In this document: positions 1 through 5,626 of the stretch, one piece after another | How positions within the stretch are numbered: the first letter of the stretch is position 1 | Layout of the letters: each line of letters begins with the position of its first letter | Assembly: GCA_937862675.1 (NCBI GenBank) | Contig: CALMEC010000049.1 | Location: 1 to 5,626 of the forward strand | Direction of reading: 5' to 3' | DNA from: an uncultured Actinomycetes bacterium | Lineage (GTDB): Bacteria; Actinomycetota; Thermoleophilia; Miltoncostaeales; Miltoncostaeaceae | DNA length: 5,626 nucleotides | The notes under the pieces: model-generated | What the model was told of the DNA's origin: nothing | The model's input: only the letters and a program-made list of their open reading frames with translations | Databases searched by the model: none | Program-made: the position numbers and the translations under genes

Positions 1-632
1 TGGCTGCCGTCGCCGAACACCGTCAGCGGCTTGTCGGTGAGGGCCTGGCGCAGGAACGTGGGCACCGCACGGCCGTCGTTGGGACGCATCCGCGGTCCGT
101 AGGTGTTGAAGATGCGGACGATCTTCGTGTCGACGCCCTGCTGGCGGCGATAGGCCATGGTGAGCGCCTCGGCGTACCGCTTGGCCTCGTCATACACGCC
201 GCGGGGACCGATCGGGTTGACGTGCCCCCAGTAGCTCTCGGGCTGCGGGTGGACCTGCGGGTCGCCGTAGACCTCGCTGGTGGACGCGAGTATGAAGCGG
301 GCCCGGTGACGCTTTGCGAGCCCCAGCGCGTTGTGCGTCCCGTACGAGCCGACCTTCAGGGTGTGCAGCGGCAGGCGCAGATAGTCGATGGGACTGGCGG
401 GCGAGGCCAGGTGGTACACCTCGTCCACGCGGTCCGGGAACTCCAGGTGCCCCACCATGTCGTGCTGCAGGAACTCGAAGCGCGGATCGCGGATGTGGCT
501 GATGTTCTCGAGCGAACCGGTGTCGAGGTTGTCCACGCAGATGACGCGGCTTCCCTCGGCCATGAGGCGATCGCACAGGTGCGAGCCGAGAAAGCCGGCG
601 CCGCCGGTGATGAGACAGGTCGTGTCGGACAT
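1..632 (-). CDS. UDP-glucuronate decarboxylase-like SDR enzyme (N-terminal 210 residues, runs off left edge)
   Basis: This is probably a cytosolic NAD-dependent enzyme that converts UDP-glucuronate to UDP-xylose, a nucleotide sugar for glycan synthesis. The reading frame opens at ATG 632-630 and stays open to the window edge, so the C-terminal third is missing. Visible features are the Rossmann motif GGAGFLG at residues 10-16, the cofactor-binding acidic residue D34 in VDN, HLASPASP at 75-81, and the catalytic region TSE at 118-120 with the YDEAK tetrad at 147-151. HPQPESYWG (128-136) and FNTYGPRM (175-182) follow. HLASP.SP, the TSE glutamate and YDEAKR together are typical of the UXS/ArnA-decarboxylase branch rather than UDP-glucose epimerases or dTDP-glucose dehydratases. 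The second arginine implicated in decarboxylation in ArnA would lie beyond the edge, so the substrate is not proven. The start is four bases after the stop of the GT2 gene, and a GAGGAG sits within that gene's end. A related UDP-sugar epimerase or dehydratase is the main alternative. Confidence 0.9.
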   Translation of the reverse strand, partial: MSDTTCLITGGAGFLGSHLCDRLMAEGSRVICVDNLDTGSLENISHIRDPRFEFLQHDMVGHLEFPDRVDEVYHLASPASPIDYLRLPLHTLKVGSYGTHNALGLAKRHRARFILASTSEVYGDPQVHPQPESYWGHVNPIGPRGVYDEAKRYAEALTMAYRRQQGVDTKIVRIFNTYGPRMRPNDGRAVPTFLRQALTDKPLTVFGDGS

Positions 633-636
633 GCGG

Positions 637-1323
637 TCAGCGTTCTCCTCGACGTAGGGCGAATCCCAGGGTGGACCGTACGATGCGGCCGAAATGCATG
701 ATGCCTGCCATCCCGTCGTGCATGGACTGGGAGCCGGGAGCCGGGCGCATGGTGACCGGCACCTCCGCGATGGAGAGGCCCCGGCGTGCGACCCAGATCA
801 GGAAGGTGGACTCGGTGAGGCCGTCGGGATAGCCCGACTCGGCCAGCGGCCGCGCCACCGACAGGCGCATCGCGCGGATGCCCGACGTGGGATCCGTCAC
901 CTTCACGCCGAAGAGGCGGGCCATGAACCGAGTGGCCTCGATGCCGACGCGACGGGCGGTCGACATCGGATATCCGGCGCCCAGGAACCGCGAGCCGATC
1001 ACCAGGTCGTGGTCGTCGAGACCCGCCAGGAGGCCCGGGAGCTCCTCCGGTGTGTGCTGGCCGTCGGCATCGAGCTGGAGGATCCGCTCGGCCCCCGCGT
1101 CGATGACGGCCCGGTATCCCGCGCAGAGCGCACCGGCGTAGCCGAGCGACTGCCGGTTGACGATGACCCGGGCGCCCGCCTCCCGTGCGATCCGGTCCGT
1201 GCCGTCGTCCGAGGCGTCGTCCACGACCACGACGATGGCATCCGGGATGGTGGCGATCGTCCGTTCGACGACGGCTCCGATGGTCGGCGACTCGTTGAGC
1301 GCCGGGATGACCACTCCGATCAC
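637..1323 (-). CDS. Family 2 glycosyltransferase, polyprenyl-phosphate sugar synthase type (DPM1-like)
   Basis: This 228-residue protein has a complete GT-A fold signature and probably transfers a sugar from a nucleotide donor to polyprenyl phosphate on the cytosolic face of the membrane. Visible motifs are the N-terminal VVIPALNE (4-11), VVVDDASDDGT (32-42), the metal-binding DADGQH (85-90), VIGSRF (108-113) and DPTSGIRAM (144-152). These occur in this order in dolichyl-phosphate mannose synthase and GtrB-like enzymes. The length matches the soluble single-domain DPM1 group, and there is no C-terminal pair of membrane segments as in GtrB/ArnC. The start is GTG at 1323-1321. It shares the four bases GTGA with the stop of the membrane glycosyltransferase gene upstream and has GGGAGG just before it. 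Following a GT39-like gene suggests that it makes the lipid-linked donor for that enzyme (inference). The sugar cannot be told from sequence. Confidence 0.92.
   Translation of the reverse strand: MIGVVIPALNESPTIGAVVERTIATIPDAIVVVVDDASDDGTDRIAREAGARVIVNRQSLGYAGALCAGYRAVIDAGAERILQLDADGQHTPEELPGLLAGLDDHDLVIGSRFLGAGYPMSTARRVGIEATRFMARLFGVKVTDPTSGIRAMRLSVARPLAESGYPDGLTESTFLIWVARRGLSIAEVPVTMRPAPGSQSMHDGMAGIMHFGRIVRSTLGFALRRGER
645..650 (-). promoter_or_regulatory. Likely ribosome binding site of the SDR gene
   Basis: GAGGAG on the minus strand lies 12 bases before ATG 632 and inside the final codons of the GT2 gene. The spacing is longer than usual. The upstream ribosome stops at 639-637, between this site and the ATG, so termination-reinitiation probably helps. 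No other start codon fits the conserved N-terminus MSDTTCLITGGAGFLG. Confidence 0.5.
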
Positions 1324-2780
1324 GGTGCCTCCCAGCGCCAGATGCGGGCGCGCCCCAGGTCGGCGGCGAGAGTGAGCCGTGAGGTCGGCGGGACGACCCG
1401 CCGGTAGTGGTCGAGGAAGACGTTCCAGTTACGCGGCCATCCCGTCCGCGGGTGGACGGGGCCCGTGATGACATAGCCGCCGCGCGCGCGGGCCGGGTCG
1501 GGCAGCGGGTCCATCATCCGCAGCTCACGGGCACGCTCCGGCGACACGAACTCGGGATCCTCGACCTTCGGGATCGTCAGGCGATGGCGGGCGCGATAGG
1601 TGTCCAGCTTTGCGAGCCAGGTGTAGCTCTCGGTGATGACCGGTCCCTCCGGCAACGTCGACAGGCGATCCGAGACACGCGCGAACAGCGCGACATCGTC
1701 GCCGCGCAGGTCACGGGCAGGGACGGTCCACAATACCCATATCGCCGCGACGGCCGCGACGGCCGGGGCGATCCAGGTCAGTCGTCCGTCCACGGCGAGC
1801 GCGATGAGCAACGCGGCCGGGATCGTCAGCAGGGTGAGGTACCGGTTGGGCTTCGCCAGGTTGATCAGCGTGCCGAACTCGAGATAGACGGCGGCGAGCC
1901 CGAACCAGAGCCCGGGGATGAATGCCCGCCGGTCCCGTCGTGCGACGAGGAGGACGACGGCCACGAGCAGAACCGGGCCCGCCAGGAAGACCAGGCTCTT
2001 CCGGTCGAATGCGCCGTCGATGACCATGGACGTGTAGGAGTCGTCCCAGCTCCATGCCTGGAGCGGGTTGCGGAACACGCCCTCCGTGCCCGCTCCGACC
2101 AGGGGCGAGAGCGGCGTGCCGGACCCGATCGCGAAGACGACGGCGGCGACGGCCGGCATGACGGCCAGGCCTCCGATGGCCGGCAGGATCCCGCGCCGAA
2201 GGCCCGCCCACCCGGCGACCAGGACGATCGGGGCCAGGATCAGCGCGTTCTCGCGCACCGACCAGCCGGCGCCCAGGGACAGGCCCGCGCCGAACGCCCA
2301 CCAGCGGCTGGCGTCCGGACGGCCGGCGCGCACGCCGCACCACACGGCCAGCGCGATCAGGGCCGGGACGATGGCGTCCGGGCGGAGCACGGTACCGAGG
2401 CGGGTCTCGATCGGGGTGAGCGCCACCACCGCGGCCGCGGTGAGACCGACCCGGTTCGACGCGAGGTCGCGTCCCAGCAGGTATGCGGCCACGATGCCGA
2501 CGAGCGACCAGATGGTCGGCCAGACCGCCACCTGGTAGTCGCCGGAGCCCGCCAGGCGGAAGATCCCCGCGGGCGGTGCCAGCATGAACAGGCGGGTGCC
2601 GAACCACTCCGACGGCCCGGTCGGGAAGAACCCGTTGGACATGTTCTGGACGAGCGCGATGAAGCGGGACTCGTCCGATCCCCACGCGAACGAGGCTCCC
2701 ACGAATCCTGCGATGCGCGCGATCAGGCCGACGGCCACGATTCCCGCGAGGACGACGCCGACCTTGACGCGACCGGACAT
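1320..2780 (-). CDS. Integral membrane glycosyltransferase, GT39/ArnT/PMT-like
   Basis: This 486-residue protein has about 10-11 hydrophobic segments (roughly residues 5-28, 84-103, 110-122, 134-150, 159-175, 178-193, 197-218, 262-281, 287-305, 314-331 and 335-351). A hydrophilic C-terminal part of about 135 residues follows. The first loop carries an acidic pair, D36-E37 in WGSDESRF, where GT-C enzymes of the ArnT/PMT type keep their catalytic acidic residues. KPNRYLTLLTIPA near 310-322 resembles the RYLLPLLPA region of the same families. Such enzymes take a sugar from a polyprenyl-phosphate carrier and place it on a lipid, glycan or protein at the outer face of the membrane. The frame is open much further upstream, but that part is out of frame inside the flippase gene. 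I place the start at ATG 2780-2778, which shares one base with the flippase stop (TGATG) and precedes a normal first membrane segment. No strong ribosome site is visible, so coupled translation is likely. The acceptor is unknown. Confidence 0.85.
   Translation of the reverse strand: MSGRVKVGVVLAGIVAVGLIARIAGFVGASFAWGSDESRFIALVQNMSNGFFPTGPSEWFGTRLFMLAPPAGIFRLAGSGDYQVAVWPTIWSLVGIVAAYLLGRDLASNRVGLTAAAVVALTPIETRLGTVLRPDAIVPALIALAVWCGVRAGRPDASRWWAFGAGLSLGAGWSVRENALILAPIVLVAGWAGLRRGILPAIGGLAVMPAVAAVVFAIGSGTPLSPLVGAGTEGVFRNPLQAWSWDDSYTSMVIDGAFDRKSLVFLAGPVLLVAVVLLVARRDRRAFIPGLWFGLAAVYLEFGTLINLAKPNRYLTLLTIPAALLIALAVDGRLTWIAPAVAAVAAIWVLWTVPARDLRGDDVALFARVSDRLSTLPEGPVITESYTWLAKLDTYRARHRLTIPKVEDPEFVSPERARELRMMDPLPDPARARGGYVITGPVHPRTGWPRNWNVFLDHYRRVVPPTSRLTLAADLGRARIWRWEAP
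1328..1333 (-). promoter_or_regulatory. Ribosome binding site of the GT2 gene
   Basis: On the minus strand GGGAGG is followed by CACC and the GTG start at 1323. It lies within the last codons (Trp-Glu-Ala-Pro) of the membrane glycosyltransferase gene. The spacing is short at four bases, but this is the best match to the anti-Shine-Dalgarno sequence near any start in the window. It supports the GTG start, for which no ATG alternative exists before the conserved VVIPALNE motif. Confidence 0.6.
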
Positions 2781-4339
2781 CAGCGTCGGCGTCCCACCAC
2801 GGACCGGAGGGCGTTGCCGCCCTCCCGGGCCGCCGTCGGCGCGATCGAGCGGACGACCACGATGAACGCGATCAGGCCGAGGAGGCTCTTCGCCGCCATC
2901 CCGCCCAACGTGTGGAGCAGGGTCCCCCCGGCGTGCGTCGGCAGGAGCGGGTTGGCGGCGATCGCCACGACGCCGCCGATCGCCGCCGCCGTGGCCATCC
3001 GTGCCTGCTCGGCCACCAGGCTGCGCACGCCGAGTTCGCGGAGGTTGCGGCGCACCATCCATCCGGTCTGGATCATGTTGATGATCACGCCGATCGACGT
3101 CGCGAGGGCGAGACCGGAGATCCCCATCGGGAAGATGAGCGCGGCGTCGAGTGCGATGGTGACGACCACCGTGACGACCGTCGCGTTCATGATGTCCCGC
3201 GTCAGGTTCATGGCCGAGAGCATCCGGTTGTGGAGATAGCCGATGAACGCCGCCCAGATCCCGATGGCGTAGAAGCGGAGGGGTGCCGCGATGTCCGACA
3301 CGCAGTCCGCTCGGCACTGTGAGCCACCGAACATGACGCGTGAGATCTCGTGCGGGTAGATCAGGAGCAGGATCGTGATCGGCAGCGACACCAGCCCCAT
3401 GACGTCCGCCGCGCGGCGGAAGGCCCGCGCGGTCTCCGTCCGCCGGTTCTCGGCCACGAGACGGGCGATGGCCGGGAACAGCGGGGTGAGGAGCGGGACC
3501 AGGAGCATGGCCCGCGGTGCCTGGCCGGCCTGGTTGGCCCAGTTGAGCGCGGCGTTGCGCCCGCTCTCGTGGAGGAGGCCCGCGAAGATCTTGTCGGTGT
3601 AGCCGTTGATCTGCTGGAGGATCGACGCCGCCAGGACGGGGATGGCGAGCATCATCACCTGCCGCAGCCGTGGATGGCGGAGCGCCGGGCGTCCGCCGTG
3701 ATAGCGCCGCAGGACCATGACGAGCTGGGGGATCTGGAACACGACCTGCGCCGCGGCGCCGACGACGACGCCCCATGAGGCGGAGCGGATGGTCCCGCCG
3801 CCGATCGCGAGACAGACGATGATGCCGAGGTTGAACGCGACGCCGACGGCGGCCGGGCCGACGAACGCCCGCTGCGACTGGAGGACAGCCGCGAGCTGCG
3901 CGGAGATGCCCTGGAGGACCAGGCCGGCCGACATGATCCGGACCAGCTCGGTCATCGTCCGGCTGCCCTCGTCGGACATGGGGAACAGCGCCGTGACGGC
4001 CTCCGGCCAGATCGCCATGAAGGCGCCGACGGCCGTGAGCCCGATGCACACCCAGGTGGTGATGGCCCAGAGGAGCGACCAGGCCGATCCCTCGCCCCGA
4101 TCACGACGCTCGTGCTCGAAGGCGGGGATCACGATGGTGACCAGCGCGTACAGGAGAACGGCCGCGACGGTGTTCACGATGAACAGCGAGTTGGTGTAGG
4201 CGTCCGCCTGGGCGCCGCCCACCCCGGTCGTGCCGAACACACGCGACAGCACCGCCTCGCGCGCGAATCCGAGGACGCGGGACAGCAGGCTGAAGATCGC
4301 CACGATGACCGCGGCGCGGGCGACGGCCCCCTGTTTCAC
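2780..4339 (-). CDS. MurJ/MviN-family lipid-linked oligosaccharide flippase
   Basis: This 519-residue protein of the MOP superfamily has about 14 hydrophobic segments (near 8-24, 50-72, 87-110, 133-153, 159-180, 187-210, 227-244, 272-291, 311-328, 351-371, 383-404, 407-427, 447-464 and 481-499). The hallmark SLLSRVLGFARE at 17-28 and ADAY at 45-48 match the start of MurJ, which moves lipid II across the membrane for cell-wall synthesis. R21, R27 and D46 align by eye with R18, R24 and D39 of E. coli MurJ. The positions of E. coli R52 and R270 appear to hold non-basic residues (NTVAAVLLY near 56-64; WANQAGQAP near 267-275). The start is GTG 4339-4337, overlapping the upstream propeller gene by GTGA. 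An upstream extension would lie wholly inside that gene and is arginine-rich and implausible. Family membership is secure. Whether the cargo is lipid II or a different lipid-linked glycan is open, and the glycosyltransferase neighbours favour the second. Confidence 0.93.
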   Translation of the reverse strand: MKQGAVARAAVIVAIFSLLSRVLGFAREAVLSRVFGTTGVGGAQADAYTNSLFIVNTVAAVLLYALVTIVIPAFEHERRDRGEGSAWSLLWAITTWVCIGLTAVGAFMAIWPEAVTALFPMSDEGSRTMTELVRIMSAGLVLQGISAQLAAVLQSQRAFVGPAAVGVAFNLGIIVCLAIGGGTIRSASWGVVVGAAAQVVFQIPQLVMVLRRYHGGRPALRHPRLRQVMMLAIPVLAASILQQINGYTDKIFAGLLHESGRNAALNWANQAGQAPRAMLLVPLLTPLFPAIARLVAENRRTETARAFRRAADVMGLVSLPITILLLIYPHEISRVMFGGSQCRADCVSDIAAPLRFYAIGIWAAFIGYLHNRMLSAMNLTRDIMNATVVTVVVTIALDAALIFPMGISGLALATSIGVIINMIQTGWMVRRNLRELGVRSLVAEQARMATAAAIGGVVAIAANPLLPTHAGGTLLHTLGGMAAKSLLGLIAFIVVVRSIAPTAAREGGNALRSVVGRRR

Positions 4340-5559
4340 CGGGGCGTGAACCCGTACAGCGTGGTCCGGCCGACGACGACGAGGGTGTCGTCGACCGCGA
4401 CGGCGGAGGTGTACCGGCCGTCGGGGAAGGTCCACAACCGCTTCCCGGTGCGCGCATCCAGGCCGTAGGTGACGCCCAGGGCGCCCTTGGGCGCGAGCGT
4501 CGAGACGTAGACGATGTCCCCGATCACCGTCGCCGAGCCGCTGATGCGCTCACCGGTGTCGAAGCTCCACCGCTCCTTGCCGGTGACGGCGTCGAGTGCG
4601 TGGAGGTGGTGGTCGTAACTTCCGACGTAGACGGTGCGGTTGGCCACGGCGGCGCTCGAATAGACGTAGTCGTCGAGGGTGTGCACCCACGCCACGGATC
4701 CGGTGTCGGCCTGCAGCGCCACGATCTTGCCGTTGATGTTGCCGGTGTAGACACGACCGTGTGCGACGGCGGGTCCGGCGTAGAACCGTCCGGGACCCTT
4801 GAATCGCTCCGACGGGCTCTGCCGCGTCCAGACGACTCTGCCGTCGGACTTGGCGAACGCCCGGATCTCGCCGGCGTAGTCCGACGCGATCACGTTGGGA
4901 CCCGACTCGGCCAGGCTGGACTTCACGTCACCACCGGTCTTCGCGGTCCAGATGCGGCGCCCCGTGCGGGCGTCCAGCCGCATGACGTCATGGTCCAGCG
5001 TCCCGACGTAGACGGATCCGTCGATGACGAGCGGTGACGACTCGCTGGAGCGACCCAGCGTCCGCACCCAGATGCGCTCCCCGGTGGATGCGCGGAGCGC
5101 GACGAGGCGCCCCTTGGTGGTGGTGAAGTAGGCGACGTCGTCTGCGACCGCCGGGCTGGAGGCGATGAGCCCCTGGACCTGGGTGCGCCACAGCCGGCGG
5201 CCGGTGCGGAGGTCCAGGGCGAACGTGTGACCGTCGTTCGCGCCGCCGATGACACGGTCGTCGACGATGACCGGCGGGAACTCCATGAGCGACCCGGTGT
5301 CGTGGGTCCACAGGCGGCGATACGGCGGGCGCAGGTTGGTGAGCACGGTGTCGGCACGTGTGCGTGCGGCGTCGTGGCCGTACTCGGGCCATGCGCCGCG
5401 CGGCCGGGGCGGTGCCGAGTCGGTGGCGACGAAGCCGGTCGTCGATCCCTGGACGTCCCCTCCTCCGCCGGTGAACCGCCAGGCCAGGAGCACCCCGATC
5501 AGGACGAGGAGGACCGCCGCGCCCGCGATGAGGAGGAGCTTACGGCGCCCGATACGCAC
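4336..5559 (-). CDS. Membrane-anchored PQQ-like (BamB-type) beta-propeller protein
   Basis: This 407-residue protein has a basic start (RIGRRK), one hydrophobic segment at 8-27 and a short Gly/Ser/Pro-rich linker. A repeat domain then fills residues 57-407 on the outer side of the membrane. The repeat consensus is ALD..TG...W. Tryptophans close the repeats at 84, 124, 164, 204, 244, 291, 331 and 376, about 40 residues apart, which suits an eight-bladed propeller like BamB. The domain opens with WPEYGHDAART. There is no cysteine anywhere, so the vicinal disulfide of quinoprotein dehydrogenases is absent. No catalytic residues are recognisable, so a binding or scaffold role is more likely than PQQ-dependent oxidation. 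The start is GTG 5559-5557, inside the end of a related gene, with only a weak ribosome site. No in-frame alternative keeps the membrane segment intact. The gene ends overlapping the flippase start, so the two are probably co-translated. Its partner or ligand is unknown. Confidence 0.88.
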   Translation of the reverse strand: MRIGRRKLLLIAGAAVLLVLIGVLLAWRFTGGGGDVQGSTTGFVATDSAPPRPRGAWPEYGHDAARTRADTVLTNLRPPYRRLWTHDTGSLMEFPPVIVDDRVIGGANDGHTFALDLRTGRRLWRTQVQGLIASSPAVADDVAYFTTTKGRLVALRASTGERIWVRTLGRSSESSPLVIDGSVYVGTLDHDVMRLDARTGRRIWTAKTGGDVKSSLAESGPNVIASDYAGEIRAFAKSDGRVVWTRQSPSERFKGPGRFYAGPAVAHGRVYTGNINGKIVALQADTGSVAWVHTLDDYVYSSAAVANRTVYVGSYDHHLHALDAVTGKERWSFDTGERISGSATVIGDIVYVSTLAPKGALGVTYGLDARTGKRLWTFPDGRYTSAVAVDDTLVVVGRTTLYGFTPR

Positions 5560-5626
5560 TGAGGCTCGTCCGTCCCACGATGAAGAGCGTGCGGCCGGCT
5601 CCGACGGCGGGCGAATACCGTCCGTC
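5540..5626 (-). CDS. C-terminal end of a second beta-propeller paralogue (runs off right edge)
   Basis: This frame enters from the right edge, encodes 28 residues and stops at TAA 5542-5540. The residues begin DGRYSPAVGAGRT and end with SLSAYRAP. They align without gaps to the last 28 residues of the neighbouring propeller protein, which begin DGRYTSAVAVDDT. By my count 13 of 28 are identical, including DGRY, AV, TL, VGRT and L. It is therefore most likely the last blade of a tandem paralogue that lies almost wholly outside the window. Its end overlaps the start of the next gene by 20 bases in a different frame. The fragment is short, so the identification rests on this similarity and on the position. 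Confidence 0.75.
   Translation of the reverse strand, partial: DGRYSPAVGAGRTLFIVGRTSLSAYRAP

Noticed and set aside
222..701. A 159-codon plus-strand frame opposite the SDR gene
   Set aside because: It is antisense to strongly conserved SDR motifs and has no recognisable family features.
356..1474. A 372-codon minus-strand frame crossing the GT2 and SDR genes
   Set aside because: It is the alternate frame of both genes; the low-complexity Arg/Pro/Ser translation has no domain, while the other frames carry intact GT2 and SDR motifs.
1407..3239. A 610-codon open frame on the plus strand, opposite the membrane glycosyltransferase and flippase genes
   Set aside because: The translation is rich in Arg, Asp, Gly and Gln with no recognisable motif, as expected antisense to a high-GC gene with biased codons. 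The minus-strand genes there have clear family motifs.
2781..4049. The minus-strand frame of the GT39-like gene stays open upstream to 4049, suggesting a 909-residue fusion protein
   Set aside because: The upstream 423 codons read the flippase gene out of frame and give Arg/Pro/Gly-rich nonsense. The real protein starts at ATG 2780 directly before a membrane segment.
5475..5559. A twin-arginine (Tat) signal suggested by GRRKLLL at the propeller N-terminus
   Set aside because: The hydrophobic core is long and strongly hydrophobic, the motif lacks the usual S/T and F positions, and no AxA cleavage site follows. An uncleaved membrane anchor fits better.
1..5626. CRISPR arrays, tRNA or rRNA genes, insertion sequences, rho-independent terminators
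   Set aside because: No regular direct repeats, no recognisable RNA genes, no transposase motifs or terminal repeats, and no GC hairpin followed by a T run on either strand were seen. Repeated short words in the propeller gene reflect its protein repeats.

Overview
The window is G+C-rich, with codons ending mostly in G or C. All the coding sequence I can support lies on the minus strand, so genes are read from the right edge to the left. Six genes fit together with almost no spacing, which looks like one transcription unit. The composition, the chained GTG/ATG starts and the protein style suggest a high-GC, actinobacteria-like genome. A deep lineage such as Thermoleophilia is my guess from general resemblance only. 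No ribosomal RNA, tRNA, phage or transposon sequence is visible.

Layout in the direction of transcription: (1) the last 28 codons of a beta-propeller gene, 5626-5540; (2) a complete membrane-anchored PQQ-like/BamB-like beta-propeller protein, 5559-4336, which overlaps gene 1 by 20 bases and resembles it at the C-terminus; (3) a MurJ/MviN-family 14-segment lipid-linked oligosaccharide flippase, 4339-2780; (4) a GT39/ArnT/PMT-like integral membrane glycosyltransferase, 2780-1320; (5) a soluble family 2 glycosyltransferase of the dolichyl/polyprenyl-phosphate sugar synthase type, 1323-637; (6) the N-terminal 210 residues of an SDR enzyme with UDP-glucuronate decarboxylase (UDP-xylose synthase) signatures, 632 to the left edge. 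There is no non-coding stretch longer than 4 bases between genes. I found no promoter or terminator, so both ends of the unit lie outside the window.

Read as a pathway, the genes form a plausible surface-glycan route. The SDR enzyme would supply a pentose nucleotide sugar and the GT2 enzyme would load a sugar onto polyprenyl phosphate. The MurJ-like protein would move a lipid-linked intermediate across the membrane, and the GT39-like enzyme would use the lipid-phosphate sugar outside. The tandem beta-propellers would act at the outer face in a scaffolding or sensing role that cannot be read from sequence. The flippase appears to lack two of the arginines known to be needed by Escherichia coli MurJ. 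This raises the possibility that its cargo is not lipid II but a glycan made by its neighbours. That interpretation is inference; the gene order, overlaps and motifs are visible directly.
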